NCBI GenBank assembly: GCA_017307755.1
Contig: JAFKGQ010000027.1
Location: 1 to 52,921 of the forward strand
DNA: 52,921 nucleotides
Reading direction: 5' to 3'
Origin: Chitinophagaceae bacterium
GTDB taxonomy: Bacteria; Bacteroidota; Bacteroidia; Chitinophagales; Chitinophagaceae
Below are positions 33,499 to 42,693 of this stretch, one piece after another (position 1 is the first letter of the stretch; each line of letters starts with the position of its first letter). A program made the position numbers and the translations under genes. Under the pieces are notes generated by a model, which did no database searches, was not told the origin of the DNA, and saw nothing but the letters and a program-made list of their open reading frames with translations.

Positions 33499-36400
33499 TT
33501 ACAGACCGACATTGATACCGAAAGTGAATGTTCTGGGGATGGGATAGTTTCCCAGGTCTTGTCCCTGCGCGGTGCCATTCAGACCGCTCTGGTTCACTTC
33601 GGGGTTCATGCCGGGATAGCTGGTCAGCACGAATGCCTGCTGAACGCTGGCGTAGCAACGCAGTTTCTTTACGTACCTGAAGGACGGGCTGATGGGCAGC
33701 GTGTACCCCAGCGTAATATTATTGCAGGTAAGGTGCGAACCGTCATAAATAAACTTGGAGTTGTCCGCCCTGAAATACGCGGTAGTGCCCGCCAGGGTAC
33801 GGGGCACCTGCCCGTTGCCCGGATCGCTCTCGGAGCGCCAGCGATGCAATAGTTCCTTTGGACCGTTGAAAACACCGTCCAGGTTATAGCCACTCTCCGC
33901 CATACCGTCTTTGATCTTGTTGCCATATGTACCGGAGAAGACGATGTTCATGTCAAAATCCTTGTACGAGAGGTTGTTGGTGATCCCGAACACAAAACTT
34001 GGGTTGGGGTTGCCGATAAAGGTTCTGTCGTTGGTAGGGTCGATGATATTGTCCCCGTTGAGATCCCTCATCCTTGCCGTGCCTACCGTCGAAACGCCCG
34101 TATAATATTTGGGCCCTTTCTGATATTCCGCCTGGTTCATAAAAACTCCGTCAAAGATGTATCCATAGAACTGTCCCAAGGGTTTTCCCACTTCTGTCCT
34201 GAAGTCCGTGAACTCGGAGAATGTGTTGGACCCTACGGCAGAGATGGGTGCATTGCTGGTACCCAGTCTGGTCACGATATTCCTGTCAAATGATATGTTG
34301 ACTGTGGAACTCCATTTTAATGCCCCTACGAGGTTCCTGGAGCTGACAGATATCTCATGCCCCCAGAGCTTGACGGATCCGATGTTGGCGGGCACGTTGG
34401 AAAAACCGGAGCCCCTGGGCACGTCGACCTGGTACAATAACCCGTCCGTGATCCTGTGGTAGTAATCATATGTCAGGCTGATCCTGTTATTCAAAATGCT
34501 GATGTCCAAACCCAGGTCCAGCTGTTTGTTTCTTTCCCAGCTGAGCAGGGAGTTGCCCAGCGTGGATTGCACCAGTCCCTGTGCAAGCGTGGAACCAAAG
34601 ACGTAGTTGGCGGGGGATGTCAGGGCGATGGAAGGATAGTTGCCTGAAACACTCCCGATCGTATTGAATGAATTATTACCCGTGATCCCATAACTGGCCC
34701 TTACTTTTAGGAAGTTCACGGGGCGGATGCCCTTCATAAAACTCTCATCGCTGACGACCCAACCGGCCCCCACGGAAGGAAAATAACCATATTGTTTGTC
34801 CGTGCCAAAGCGGGACGAGCCGTCCTGGCGGACAGCGCCCTGAAGGAAATATTTGTTCTTGTAGCTGTAGTTCACCCGCCCGATCATGGACAGCAGCGTC
34901 CAGACTTCCGAACTGCTGCCATAGGAGCTGATGACGGCGGCATAGTTCAGGTAAGGGATGTTGTCATTGGGATAGGTATTGCCGTTGATATTATTCCGGT
35001 AGTCGTTGAATCGCTGGGCAGTATAGCCGGCCAGTGCCTGGATATTGTGGTCGCCCAGAGTTTTTTGCCAGGTCAAAGTATTCTCATTTGTCCAGGTATA
35101 GTTGTTGTTGAATGCAGAAATACCCGTGGCCGGCTGTGGGGGAAGATTATTAAACGTCCCTTGCGCCGTGGAAGGCAGGAAGTTCTTTCTGGTGAGTCCA
35201 TTGACATCCACGTCGAGCACCGACTTGAATGCAAAGTCCTTTAAAAAACGAATTTCGATATAAGCATTTCCCAGCAGCCTGTAGCGTGTGTAATCGTCAT
35301 TTTGCTGCAGCAGTACCCGGTACATATTCGGCCAAGTAAAGAGGTTGGGAAAGCCTGTGACGGTGGTGGTAAGCGTTCCGTCGGGGTTCTTATACGCACC
35401 CATCGGGGGCATATAGATGGCGGCAGCTACGATCTGACGCTGGCCATCCACGTTGGCGACGCGGGTGTTACGATCCAGCTGCAGGGTTGGGGCGAGGTTT
35501 ACGCCGAGCTTTACAAATTCGTTAGGTCTGTACTCGTTATTCAACCGTACTGAAAACCGTCTGTACCAGGTGTTCTTCATGATGCCCTGCTGCTCGAGAT
35601 AGCCGCCTATCAGGCTGGTGGAAGATTTTTCCTTGTCATTGGTCACCGTAATATTGAAATTCCTTACTGGGGCGTTCCTCAGCATGAGGCCCAGCCAATC
35701 CGTGCCCTTCCCATATTGTTCAGGGTTTTGATAGGCTGCCGGCACACCGCCCGTATAGCCTTCATATTTGATCTTGTCCTCATAGAATCCTTTCATATAG
35801 GTGGCCAGCTCCGTGGCATTCATATATTTTGGCCTCCTCTCATTTGGGAACGTAGCGATGCCGTTGTAGGCATTGAGATCAACCGTTGATTGTCCCGCTT
35901 TTCCTCTTTTAGTAGTAATAAGGATGACGCCATTGGATGCCCGCGAGCCATAGAGGGCCGTGGCGGAAGCGTCTTTCAGAATGGTGAAGGTTTCGATCTC
36001 GTCGGGGTTGATGGAATTGATATTGTCCGTCTCTCCACTGATGGGTATACCATCGACGACGAACAGGGGGCGGTTGCTGGCGTTGAAGGAGACGGCGCCA
36101 CGGATGCGGAAGTCGATGCCCTGTCCGGGTCTTCCCGTCGAATTGTTGATCTGTACGCCAGGCACCTTACCCTGGAGCCTGTCCGCAAAAGTTCCGGTGG
36201 GCATGTCCTTCATGTCGCTGGCGTTCAACTGGGTCAGGGCGCCCACCACGGCTCTTCTGCGCTGCGTGCCGTACGTCACGATGACGGCCTCTTCTACCCT
36301 GGTTTCCAGAGCAAGGGTGATGTCGATATTTGTTCGTTTGCTGACGGCGACGCTTTGCGGTGCATACCCTACATAGGATATTTCCAGCACAGCATTCTCT

Positions 36401-36924
36401 TTTACCCCTTTTAAGGTAAATGATCCATCGGCGGCGGTGGAAGTTCCCCTGCTCATGCCTTTTACCCGGACGGAGACGCCCTCCAGGGGTTTGCCGGTGG
36501 CGTCCGTCACTCTGCCTGTGATATCGATGACGGCCAGCTCTTCGTCACCGGCCCGGGTGTGTGTCTTTTCGCTGATGACGATGATATTGTCCTGGAGGAC
36601 ATAGGAGAGTGGCTGGTCTTTAAAACATTCATCCAGCACCTGCCGGAGGGGCATGCTGTGGACATCGATATCCACCTTGTTTGCATACCGCAATGTCTTG
36701 TTGTTATAAAAGAAGTTGCAGCCTGTCTGCCGTTTGATCTCCTTAAACACCTGGGAAAGAGGGATGCTTTTTCCCGTGATTGTTACTTTCTGCGCCTCCA
36801 GGTGCGCACTTGCCTGCAAAAAAGCCACCATGGTTAATAAAACTGTCAGCTTCATAATCAGCAGCAATTTGGTTGATGCAAAACCTTTGGAAAAATGGGT
36901 TTTGAAAGGAACACGTACTGGCAT
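33499..36924 (-). CDS. SusC/RagA-family TonB-linked outer-membrane transporter
   Basis: An N-terminal signal (MKLTVLLTMVAFLQASAHLEAQ after a short basic lead) is followed by an STN (secretin/TonB short N-terminal) domain (about 48-110), a carboxypeptidase-D-like beta-sandwich (about 130-205: GRVTDATGKPLEGVSVRVKG), the plug with DMPTGTFADRLQGKVPGVQI and the barrel to the end at 1141. The STN domain marks transporters that signal to a FecR/ECF pair, which is encoded directly upstream. It imports oligosaccharides, here probably hexosamine-containing, with energy from TonB. Confidence 0.94.
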   Translation of the reverse strand: MPVRVPFKTHFSKGFASTKLLLIMKLTVLLTMVAFLQASAHLEAQKVTITGKSIPLSQVFKEIKRQTGCNFFYNNKTLRYANKVDIDVHSMPLRQVLDECFKDQPLSYVLQDNIIVISEKTHTRAGDEELAVIDITGRVTDATGKPLEGVSVRVKGMSRGTSTAADGSFTLKGVKENAVLEISYVGYAPQSVAVSKRTNIDITLALETRVEEAVIVTYGTQRRRAVVGALTQLNASDMKDMPTGTFADRLQGKVPGVQINNSTGRPGQGIDFRIRGAVSFNASNRPLFVVDGIPISGETDNINSINPDEIETFTILKDASATALYGSRASNGVILITTKRGKAGQSTVDLNAYNGIATFPNERRPKYMNATELATYMKGFYEDKIKYEGYTGGVPAAYQNPEQYGKGTDWLGLMLRNAPVRNFNITVTNDKEKSSTSLIGGYLEQQGIMKNTWYRRFSVRLNNEYRPNEFVKLGVNLAPTLQLDRNTRVANVDGQRQIVAAAIYMPPMGAYKNPDGTLTTTVTGFPNLFTWPNMYRVLLQQNDDYTRYRLLGNAYIEIRFLKDFAFKSVLDVDVNGLTRKNFLPSTAQGTFNNLPPQPATGISAFNNNYTWTNENTLTWQKTLGDHNIQALAGYTAQRFNDYRNNINGNTYPNDNIPYLNYAAVISSYGSSSEVWTLLSMIGRVNYSYKNKYFLQGAVRQDGSSRFGTDKQYGYFPSVGAGWVVSDESFMKGIRPVNFLKVRASYGITGNNSFNTIGSVSGNYPSIALTSPANYVFGSTLAQGLVQSTLGNSLLSWERNKQLDLGLDISILNNRISLTYDYYHRITDGLLYQVDVPRGSGFSNVPANIGSVKLWGHEISVSSRNLVGALKWSSTVNISFDRNIVTRLGTSNAPISAVGSNTFSEFTDFRTEVGKPLGQFYGYIFDGVFMNQAEYQKGPKYYTGVSTVGTARMRDLNGDNIIDPTNDRTFIGNPNPSFVFGITNNLSYKDFDMNIVFSGTYGNKIKDGMAESGYNLDGVFNGPKELLHRWRSESDPGNGQVPRTLAGTTAYFRADNSKFIYDGSHLTCNNITLGYTLPISPSFRYVKKLRCYASVQQAFVLTSYPGMNPEVNQSGLNGTAQGQDLGNYPIPRTFTFGINVGL

Positions 36925-37079
36925 ACCTTTGGTTTGTTTGGGTTTTGTTAAGCGAATAATAACTACTCTTTTTACAAAGGGTTACCCAAACCTGTCCGGT
37001 TTCCGGATCTGTCGGCCAGGGGTGGGTGAGATCACTCCTGGTCTTGTTTTCCGTCGTATACAGGCGGGCCCTTTGCTTT

Positions 37080-38282
37080 TCATCGGTAAGGTTCGACCAT
37101 AACTTTCCGACCTTGGATCGTAAATTTTACTGTTTTTGTCAGCTCCAATATTTTTAATAAAGAGGATAAGTACTCCGATCTTGGGAGAGTCCCGGAGAAA
37201 TTCTCGTCCATGATGCCTTTGTTGTATTCTACTTCCATGTCATACCATCTTGTCGCCTGCCGCATGATGTCCGCTATGTTGGTATTGTCAAACTTGAAGT
37301 AACCGTTCTTCCAGGCGACCACGGCTTCCAGATCTGCGTCGTTAAAGATCTTTATGTCCCCATGAGCCGCAACCCCTGCCTGCTGCCCAGGTCTGAGCAA
37401 CCCTGTCTTACCATCCTTCCTTATCTTCACGCTGCCTTGCAGCAAGGTGGTCCTTATCATGTTCTCGTCGTTGTACGCGTTGATATTGAACTCGGTGCCA
37501 AGGACTTCCACTTCTATGCCTGACGTTCCCGCATTGGACGATGTATTTACCTCTACAATAAAAGGGAGCTTGCCACCCTCATGCGCAATGGGCTTTATTT
37601 CGAAATAGGCTTCTCCTGTAAGCTGGACCCTTCTTTCGCTTCCTGTAAACGCGGTGGGATATCGCAATGATGAAACGGCATTGAGCCAAACCTTACTGCC
37701 ATCCGGAAGGACGAGCTGGTACTGTCCGCCACGCGGGGTCGTCAGCGTGTTAAAAGAAAGCGTATTGTCTGCCTCGGGTGCGACAGCAAGCGTGTTGTAT
37801 ATCAGCCGGCCACCCTGCTTTTTGATATCCGTGTTACCTTCTTTGGTAAGACTGCCATTGCGGCTGCTGTCCAGAAGAATAACGGAGCCATTGGCGAGCG
37901 TGAGCTGTGCTTTGTATCCCCCGGGCGCCCTGTCGTTCATGGAGTTTGGCTTTACGGCCAGCGGTTGGGAGACGCCTGTGGTACGTCCGTTGTACCATAC
38001 CCAGATACCCGCGACTACCAGGAGGATTGCTGCCGCCACTGCCATTCGCCAATATACATGCCGTCTTATGGTCTTTGTTCGTCTACGTTGCCGGATCTTT
38101 TGCAATATTCTTTCTCTCAGCGCCTCCCTGCCAGGGGCAAATGCAGCAGGTAGAAAAACAGTCTCATCCTGGCCGGCGTTGTACCAGTCGGCAAACTCTT
38201 TCTCCTCTTCCTGGGTAATGGTTCCGTTCAACCATTTTTCCGCCAGTTCAAGATATCGATGGTCAGGGTTTTCAGATGCCAT
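37080..38282 (-). CDS. FecR-family anti-sigma factor
   Basis: The N-terminal cytosolic part (about 1-80: YLELAEKWLNGTITQEEEKEF) binds the sigma factor; a single helix (about 83-97, MAVAAAILLVVAGIWVWY) crosses the inner membrane. The periplasmic FecR domain (TTPRGGQYQLVLPDGSKVWL; FTGSERRVQLTGEAYFEI) and a C-terminal STN-like domain (FKFDNTNIADIMRQATRWYD) follow. It should hold back the ECF sigma until SusC reports substrate. It lies between the sigma gene (64 bp) and SusC (155 bp). Confidence 0.93.
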   Translation of the reverse strand: MASENPDHRYLELAEKWLNGTITQEEEKEFADWYNAGQDETVFLPAAFAPGREALRERILQKIRQRRRTKTIRRHVYWRMAVAAAILLVVAGIWVWYNGRTTGVSQPLAVKPNSMNDRAPGGYKAQLTLANGSVILLDSSRNGSLTKEGNTDIKKQGGRLIYNTLAVAPEADNTLSFNTLTTPRGGQYQLVLPDGSKVWLNAVSSLRYPTAFTGSERRVQLTGEAYFEIKPIAHEGGKLPFIVEVNTSSNAGTSGIEVEVLGTEFNINAYNDENMIRTTLLQGSVKIRKDGKTGLLRPGQQAGVAAHGDIKIFNDADLEAVVAWKNGYFKFDNTNIADIMRQATRWYDMEVEYNKGIMDENFSGTLPRSEYLSSLLKILELTKTVKFTIQGRKVMVEPYR

Positions 38283-38346
38283 GCGACGGCTTTTACAGAT
38301 AAGTCAAGCGATCGTCGTAAAACCCTTAGTGAAGTTTTAAAAATAT

Positions 38347-38910
38347 TCAGAAAAGGAACATGATGAGTTTTGCCAGGTGGGTCCGCAAGGTGCGGATGGC
38401 CTTTGAGAGATGGGCCTCCACCGTTTTTTCGGCAATGCCCAATTCATGCGCTATCTCTTTCTGCGAGAAGCCTTTGTCCCTGCTTAGCTGAAAGACGATA
38501 CGGCACTTTTCGGGAAGATCCGCCACGAGCCTCCCCAACTTGTCCTTAAGATCTCCGAAGCACAGCCACTCTTCCGTAGAAAGGTCCGCCTCGGTTGTGG
38601 TTTGACCGGCGTGCTGCTCATAGCGAAGCTGACGGTTCCTCTTTGCCAGTTGATTGATCACTCTGTACTTTACTGCCGTCGCCAGATAGGCGCTCAAGGA
38701 GTTGATCTGCAATTCTTCGCGGCGATGCCATACATCCAGGAAAATGTCCTGTACCAGCTCTTCCGCCTCGGATGGATTATATAATTTATGGGCCGCTACT
38801 ACAAATAGTTTATCCCAGTAGATATTGTAAATCTCCGTGAAAGCGGCCTCGTCGCCTTTGGACAGGCGGGAGAGCAATTCCCGTTCATTATATGTTAGTG
38901 GGTCACGCAC
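38347..38910 (-). CDS. ECF RNA polymerase sigma-70 factor
   Basis: The 187 residues comprise sigma region 2 (FTEIYNIYWDKLFVVAAHKL, then EAEELVQDIFLDVWHRREEL) and region 4 (LPEKCRIVFQLSRDKGFSQKE, then IAEKTVEAHLSKAIRTLRTHL), the FecI-like type common in Bacteroidetes. It should direct transcription of the SusCD locus when released by the FecR protein. A good Bacteroidetes housekeeping promoter lies upstream at 38936-38966. Confidence 0.93.
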   Translation of the reverse strand: MRDPLTYNERELLSRLSKGDEAAFTEIYNIYWDKLFVVAAHKLYNPSEAEELVQDIFLDVWHRREELQINSLSAYLATAVKYRVINQLAKRNRQLRYEQHAGQTTTEADLSTEEWLCFGDLKDKLGRLVADLPEKCRIVFQLSRDKGFSQKEIAHELGIAEKTVEAHLSKAIRTLRTHLAKLIMFLF

Positions 38911-38935
38911 GCACGTAAAGCCTTAAGATATGCGG

Positions 38936-38966
38936 CAAATATAGGGGGAAGCATTTGTGAGAACAA
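38936..38966 (-). promoter_or_regulatory. Bacteroidetes-type promoter for the ECF sigma gene
   Basis: On the minus strand a TTG at 38966-38964 is followed after 20 bp by TATATTTG (38943-38936), matching the Bacteroidetes consensus TTTG/TTG-N19-21-TAnnTTTG. The sigma start codon is 26 bp further on. Confidence 0.72.
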
Positions 38967-38986
38967 GACTTAACCTAAAGATAAAG

Positions 38987-39034
38987 TTGCACAGTCCGGA
39001 AAAAATTCTTAGTTTGCGTCAAAATAACGCAAAC
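38987..39034 (+). promoter_or_regulatory. Promoter and overlapping palindrome of the SPFH operon
   Basis: TTG at 38987-38989, 19 bp, then TTAGTTTG at 39009-39016 forms a fair Bacteroidetes promoter. An exact inverted repeat GTTTGCGT / ACGCAAAC (39012-39019 and 39027-39034, 7-bp spacer) overlaps the -7 element, the right place for a repressor. The SPFH start lies 16 bp later, so the leader is very short. Confidence 0.55.
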
Positions 39035-39049
39035 AAAATTGTAAAAGCT

Positions 39050-40072
39050 ATGTTTGGAGTTAAATATATTAAGTTCGACTCGATGACCTATGTCATTAAG
39101 TCCAAAAATGGAACGGTTTCCAAAGAGGGACGTGGGCTTTCATTTTTTTATTTCTCACCGACGACATCCATCGCCGCGGTTCCCATTGGAAGTAATGATC
39201 TGCCATTCATTTTTAGTGAGACAACCAGGGATTATCAGACGGTAAGTATACAAGGGCAAATAACCTATAAGATCGGCAACCCAAAGCAGTTGGCTGAATT
39301 GCTCGATTTTACGGTAAACGAAAAAGGGGGTTATAAAAAAGACGATACGGAAAAACTGAATCAAAGAATTATCAGCGAGGCTCAAACCGCCACATCTTCC
39401 TTTATCCATGGGCTTGGTTTAAAAGAATCCATCCGCTCAGCAAAATCCATAGAAGCAAAGGTTTCAGAGGGAGTCAGGGATTCGCAAGCCATTTCAATGC
39501 TTGGCATCGAGATCCTGGGGGTAAATGTGCTTGCCATTAGAGCGACACCTGAAATGGAAAGGGCGCTCGAGACAGAAACGAGAGAGAAATTACAGCAGGA
39601 GGCCGATCAGGCAATATATGAAAGAAGAAATTTTGCGGTCGAGCAGGAAAGAAAGATCAAGGAAAGCGAATTAAACACCGAGATCGCGGTGGAGGAAAAG
39701 AAAAAACAGATCTCTGAAAAAAAGATGGAGGCGCAAATACAGCAGGCAGAGAACGACAGAAAACTCAGGGAAATGAAAGTACAGGCTGATATTTCTGTAG
39801 AGAACCAACGTAAGGGGCTTATTGAACAGAAAACGGCCAATGAAAGAAAAGAAGCAGAGACACGGGGATACGTTCTTGAAACCACTTTAAAACCGTATAA
39901 AGAGCTGGATTGGAAAACCCTGATGGCTTTAACAAATAAAGATGATGCGAAATTCAATATTGCGCTTGCCTTCAGACAGCTGGCTGAAAATGCGGACAAG
40001 ATCGGCAACCTGAATATCAGCCCCGACCTGCTTGAAACCCTTTTGACCGACAGGAAAGAAAGCAAAAAATGA
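39050..40072 (+). CDS. SPFH/Band 7 (stomatin/flotillin-like) protein
   Basis: The start is set at MFGVKYIKFDSMTYVI because the family begins there; a GTG at 38957 would add 31 residues that overlap the promoter. An SPFH domain (about 10-190: GRGLSFFYFSPTTSIAAVPI, ISMLGIEILGVNVLAI) is followed by a long charged coiled coil (about 195-300) typical of flotillins, which oligomerise. No clear membrane helix is present, so membrane contact would be peripheral. The stop overlaps the start of the NAD-kinase-like gene by 4 bp, a tight coupling that suggests a common job. Confidence 0.85.
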   Translation: MFGVKYIKFDSMTYVIKSKNGTVSKEGRGLSFFYFSPTTSIAAVPIGSNDLPFIFSETTRDYQTVSIQGQITYKIGNPKQLAELLDFTVNEKGGYKKDDTEKLNQRIISEAQTATSSFIHGLGLKESIRSAKSIEAKVSEGVRDSQAISMLGIEILGVNVLAIRATPEMERALETETREKLQQEADQAIYERRNFAVEQERKIKESELNTEIAVEEKKKQISEKKMEAQIQQAENDRKLREMKVQADISVENQRKGLIEQKTANERKEAETRGYVLETTLKPYKELDWKTLMALTNKDDAKFNIALAFRQLAENADKIGNLNISPDLLETLLTDRKESKK

Positions 40073-40992
40073 GCATTGAGTACGCAATCCTCATCAAGAA
40101 TAAAACAAGGTTGGAATCGCTGATCGAGCGATTCAACACAAAACAACAGGCAAAGTTTTATATCGAGCGGCTGGGTGGCAAATTTGAGGATTATGAAATA
40201 GAGCATGAGAACTTCACCCGCTCGCTCTCTCTTGTCCAGCGGGAGCTTTCAACGATCGTAAAAAATAAGATCATCGAACGTACGTTTGTTCCTTCTTTCC
40301 TGTTCAATGAAAAACAGCTGGCCGTTGTTATCGGCCAGGACGGTCTGGTTGCCAACGCCGCCAAGTATGTAAATGGGATACCAATAATTGCGGTAAACCC
40401 GGATGCAGAGAGATATGATGGCGTATTGCTTCCTTTTACTCCCAATAATTTTGCCCTTGCAGTTGAAAACGTGATCAAAAATAAGTTCCGTCTACGCTCT
40501 GTTCCATTTGCGGAAGCAAGACTCAACGATGGGCAACGGCTGCTGGCCTTTAATGATCTGTTTATCGGCGCCGCAACGCATGTATCTGCCCGATACAGGG
40601 TTTCTTTTGAAAATAAGACGGAGGAGCATTCTTCTTCAGGTATTATTGTGTCGACTCAAGCCGGATCCACGGGATGGCTAAGCTCGATCTTCAATATGTC
40701 TTTTGGAATACATAAGTTTATCGAAAAAGATAATTCAAAGAAGAGATATCCCCATTTTAAAGAGGATCAGCTTTTATTTGCGGTACGTGAGCCTTTTGCA
40801 AGCAAGAAAACCCAAACAAATATTCAGGCAGGGATTGTAACAAGCGGGACAAACCTATTTATAGAATCGCTGATGCCAACCAATGGCGTAATCTTTTCAG
40901 ATGGCATTGAAACCGACTATTTAAAATTCAATTCGGGGAATGTCGCTACCATCGGTATTGCCAAAGAAAAAGCAAATCTTGTAGTAGGCTAA
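40069..40992 (+). CDS. Atypical NAD-kinase-like protein coupled to SPFH
   Basis: The fold of the NAD kinase/diacylglycerol kinase superfamily shows in VVIGQDGLVANAAKYV (89-92 GQDG, where NAD kinases have GGDG), AVNPDAERYDGVLLPF, NDLFIGAATHVSARYR (ND instead of the NE motif) and IVSTQAGSTGWLSSI (in place of TGSTAY). The first ~80 residues are extra and helical. The altered glycine and acidic residues mean that NAD phosphorylation is uncertain; nucleotide binding is still likely. Its 4-bp overlap with the SPFH gene indicates a two-gene unit. Convergent stop overlap with the next gene is 4 bp. Confidence 0.75.
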   Translation: MSIEYAILIKNKTRLESLIERFNTKQQAKFYIERLGGKFEDYEIEHENFTRSLSLVQRELSTIVKNKIIERTFVPSFLFNEKQLAVVIGQDGLVANAAKYVNGIPIIAVNPDAERYDGVLLPFTPNNFALAVENVIKNKFRLRSVPFAEARLNDGQRLLAFNDLFIGAATHVSARYRVSFENKTEEHSSSGIIVSTQAGSTGWLSSIFNMSFGIHKFIEKDNSKKRYPHFKEDQLLFAVREPFASKKTQTNIQAGIVTSGTNLFIESLMPTNGVIFSDGIETDYLKFNSGNVATIGIAKEKANLVVG

Positions 40993-41738
40993 TCATGATG
41001 CGTCGCCTTCCAATCCTTTTCAAAGAATCTGCTCCACTCTAAAATATATTTATAGAATTCGTACTCCGTCTCGCAGCTTTGGATAAGGTCGTAGCTCGGC
41101 CTGTATTGCCGCATAAAGGTATCGAGGGCTGGAGACTCAAGACCCGTGACCCTTTTTACGATGGCCTTTGTAAAACGGTGGTCCACATATTTTTCTTTTT
41201 CTTCCCATTGCAGTCTGTCCTGGAAGGCCAGCATACGTCGGTTCTTCGCGCCATCCAGCAACAGATCGAAGTCGAGGCCCACGCCAAACCCGCCGCGACG
41301 ACCGGCTCTCATGTTATCGACGTAATCAGCCTGGTACTCGAATATTCTTTTATATTCCTTCCGGTTCTCCAACGAGTCCAGTCGGTAGTTGCTGGACTGT
41401 ACAAATGCGGTGGGCAAAGAATCCACCGCCACTTCCAGGCTCATATCAAAGGGGTAACCTGCGGGGATGTCCTTCACGGGGAACTTCATGGTAGAGCGCC
41501 CCAGGTAAGAAAAATAAATGGAGTCGCCGGTGGATAGTCTGATATGATAGTGTCCCAGTGAGTCCGTCATCGTCCCGGCGCCGGAAGCGCCCATGACACT
41601 CACTCCCCGCATAGCATATTGCAGGCTTTTGTCATATACGGTCCCGTTGATCTGCACCTGTCCAATAACAGCCTGAACGGCGAGGACAAAAGCGCATATA
41701 AAAAAAAGCTTTTTTAGCAGAAGTTCTGATGAATGCAT
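40989..41738 (-). CDS. Exported CarboxypepD_reg-like domain protein
   Basis: A signal peptide (LLLKKLFFICAFVLAVQAVIG) precedes a CarboxypepD_reg-like beta-sandwich (about 27-100: VQINGTVYDKSLQYAMRGVSV, GTMTDSLGHYHIRLSTGDS). The C-terminal ~140 residues are charged, helical and unassigned (EYKRIFEYQADYVDNMRAGR). Proteins of this layout are common in Bacteroidetes, probably in the periplasm, with unknown role. It stands alone, convergent with the NAD-kinase-like gene. Confidence 0.8.
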   Translation of the reverse strand: MHSSELLLKKLFFICAFVLAVQAVIGQVQINGTVYDKSLQYAMRGVSVMGASGAGTMTDSLGHYHIRLSTGDSIYFSYLGRSTMKFPVKDIPAGYPFDMSLEVAVDSLPTAFVQSSNYRLDSLENRKEYKRIFEYQADYVDNMRAGRRGGFGVGLDFDLLLDGAKNRRMLAFQDRLQWEEKEKYVDHRFTKAIVKRVTGLESPALDTFMRQYRPSYDLIQSCETEYEFYKYILEWSRFFEKDWKATHHD

Positions 41739-41803
41739 ACCTATCCGGAAAATAGGTACGTATAAAAGACAGAGAAGTTGCCTGTTTGTTATTTAATGAG
41801 TAT

Positions 41804-42604
41804 TTAATCTTTTCCTTTCCCGCCGCCAAAGCGATAAGCATACCCCAAATTGGCAACAGCGGCGCCCACATGATTTTTCCCGTTGGCGGTACCTTTCTGA
41901 ATATTGAGGAACCCATAGTTGCCGCCGGCCTGAATAAAGAGGCTATGTTGTCTTGCCGGCCCAAAACCATAGGAAAGCCCGATGTCGCCATCTATCCCAA
42001 AATTGCCCTTATGTAATTGATCCTTAATATCAGAGGTTGTATCAAAGGACTGGGGACCACCCGGTATCTCCTGTGTCTTTCCGGCATCGGCATACAAAGT
42101 GCTGGTGCCGCTGGTCACCTGTTTGGCGGAAAGCAGGTACCCAAAATAGGGACCCGCATCTACATAGAACCGCCAGGGGGACCGGTGTCCCAGATCCCAG
42201 CCCAGATTGGCCAATACGGGAATTATCAGGTAGTTCAACTTTGCCGTGCTCTTATAGTCGGCATAGAGATATGGTGGCGGGGTTATCCCCTGGGATTGAA
42301 AATACTGAGCTACCTGATCAGGGGTTGTCAGGGCCTGGAACCCATTCTTTTTTCCGCCTTCCGCGGCGTACTCTATCCGGGCCTCCAATGAGAACAATGG
42401 GGAGAACCGGTAACTGCCGGATACGCCGAAATCCGCGCCCAGCCTGGAGCTATATCCCGTGTTTAGCGGGTTATTCTGAGAGCCGCCCGCAGTCAGGTTG
42501 GGAATGCTGATCCCGCCAAAGGCGCCGGCCGTCCATTGCGCATATATGCCGGCGGGGAGGAGAATAGTGATCAGGAGGGTCGACAAAAAGGTTTTGCGTT
42601 TCAT
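41804..42604 (-). CDS. Outer-membrane beta-barrel protein (PorT-like)
   Basis: A signal peptide (LSTLLITILLPAGIYAQ) is followed by amphipathic strands ending in aromatic residues: WTAGAFGGISIPNL, LGADFGVSGSYRFSPLFSLEARIEYA (read as two parts), WRFYVDAGPYFGYLLSA, GDIGLSYGFG, LFIQAGGNYGFLNI, AVANLGYAYRF. This is the pattern of the eight- to ten-strand outer-membrane barrels of the PorT/OmpA-like group. It lies 65 bp upstream of the CarboxypepD_reg-like gene, same strand, so they may be one unit. Confidence 0.85.
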   Translation of the reverse strand: MKRKTFLSTLLITILLPAGIYAQWTAGAFGGISIPNLTAGGSQNNPLNTGYSSRLGADFGVSGSYRFSPLFSLEARIEYAAEGGKKNGFQALTTPDQVAQYFQSQGITPPPYLYADYKSTAKLNYLIIPVLANLGWDLGHRSPWRFYVDAGPYFGYLLSAKQVTSGTSTLYADAGKTQEIPGGPQSFDTTSDIKDQLHKGNFGIDGDIGLSYGFGPARQHSLFIQAGGNYGFLNIQKGTANGKNHVGAAVANLGYAYRFGGGKGKD

Positions 42605-42693
42605 CGTTTTCCGTTTTAATGGTGAGCGTGTTGTCGGTCGGTCAAAAGGAGGGCTGACAGATCGTAACGGATGAACGACTCTTTCGGTTTAAA

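Noticed and set aside
34792..36414. Several plus-strand open frames of 80-170 codons opposite the SusC gene
   Set aside because: They are shadows of the transporter gene, with no start context or family signal.
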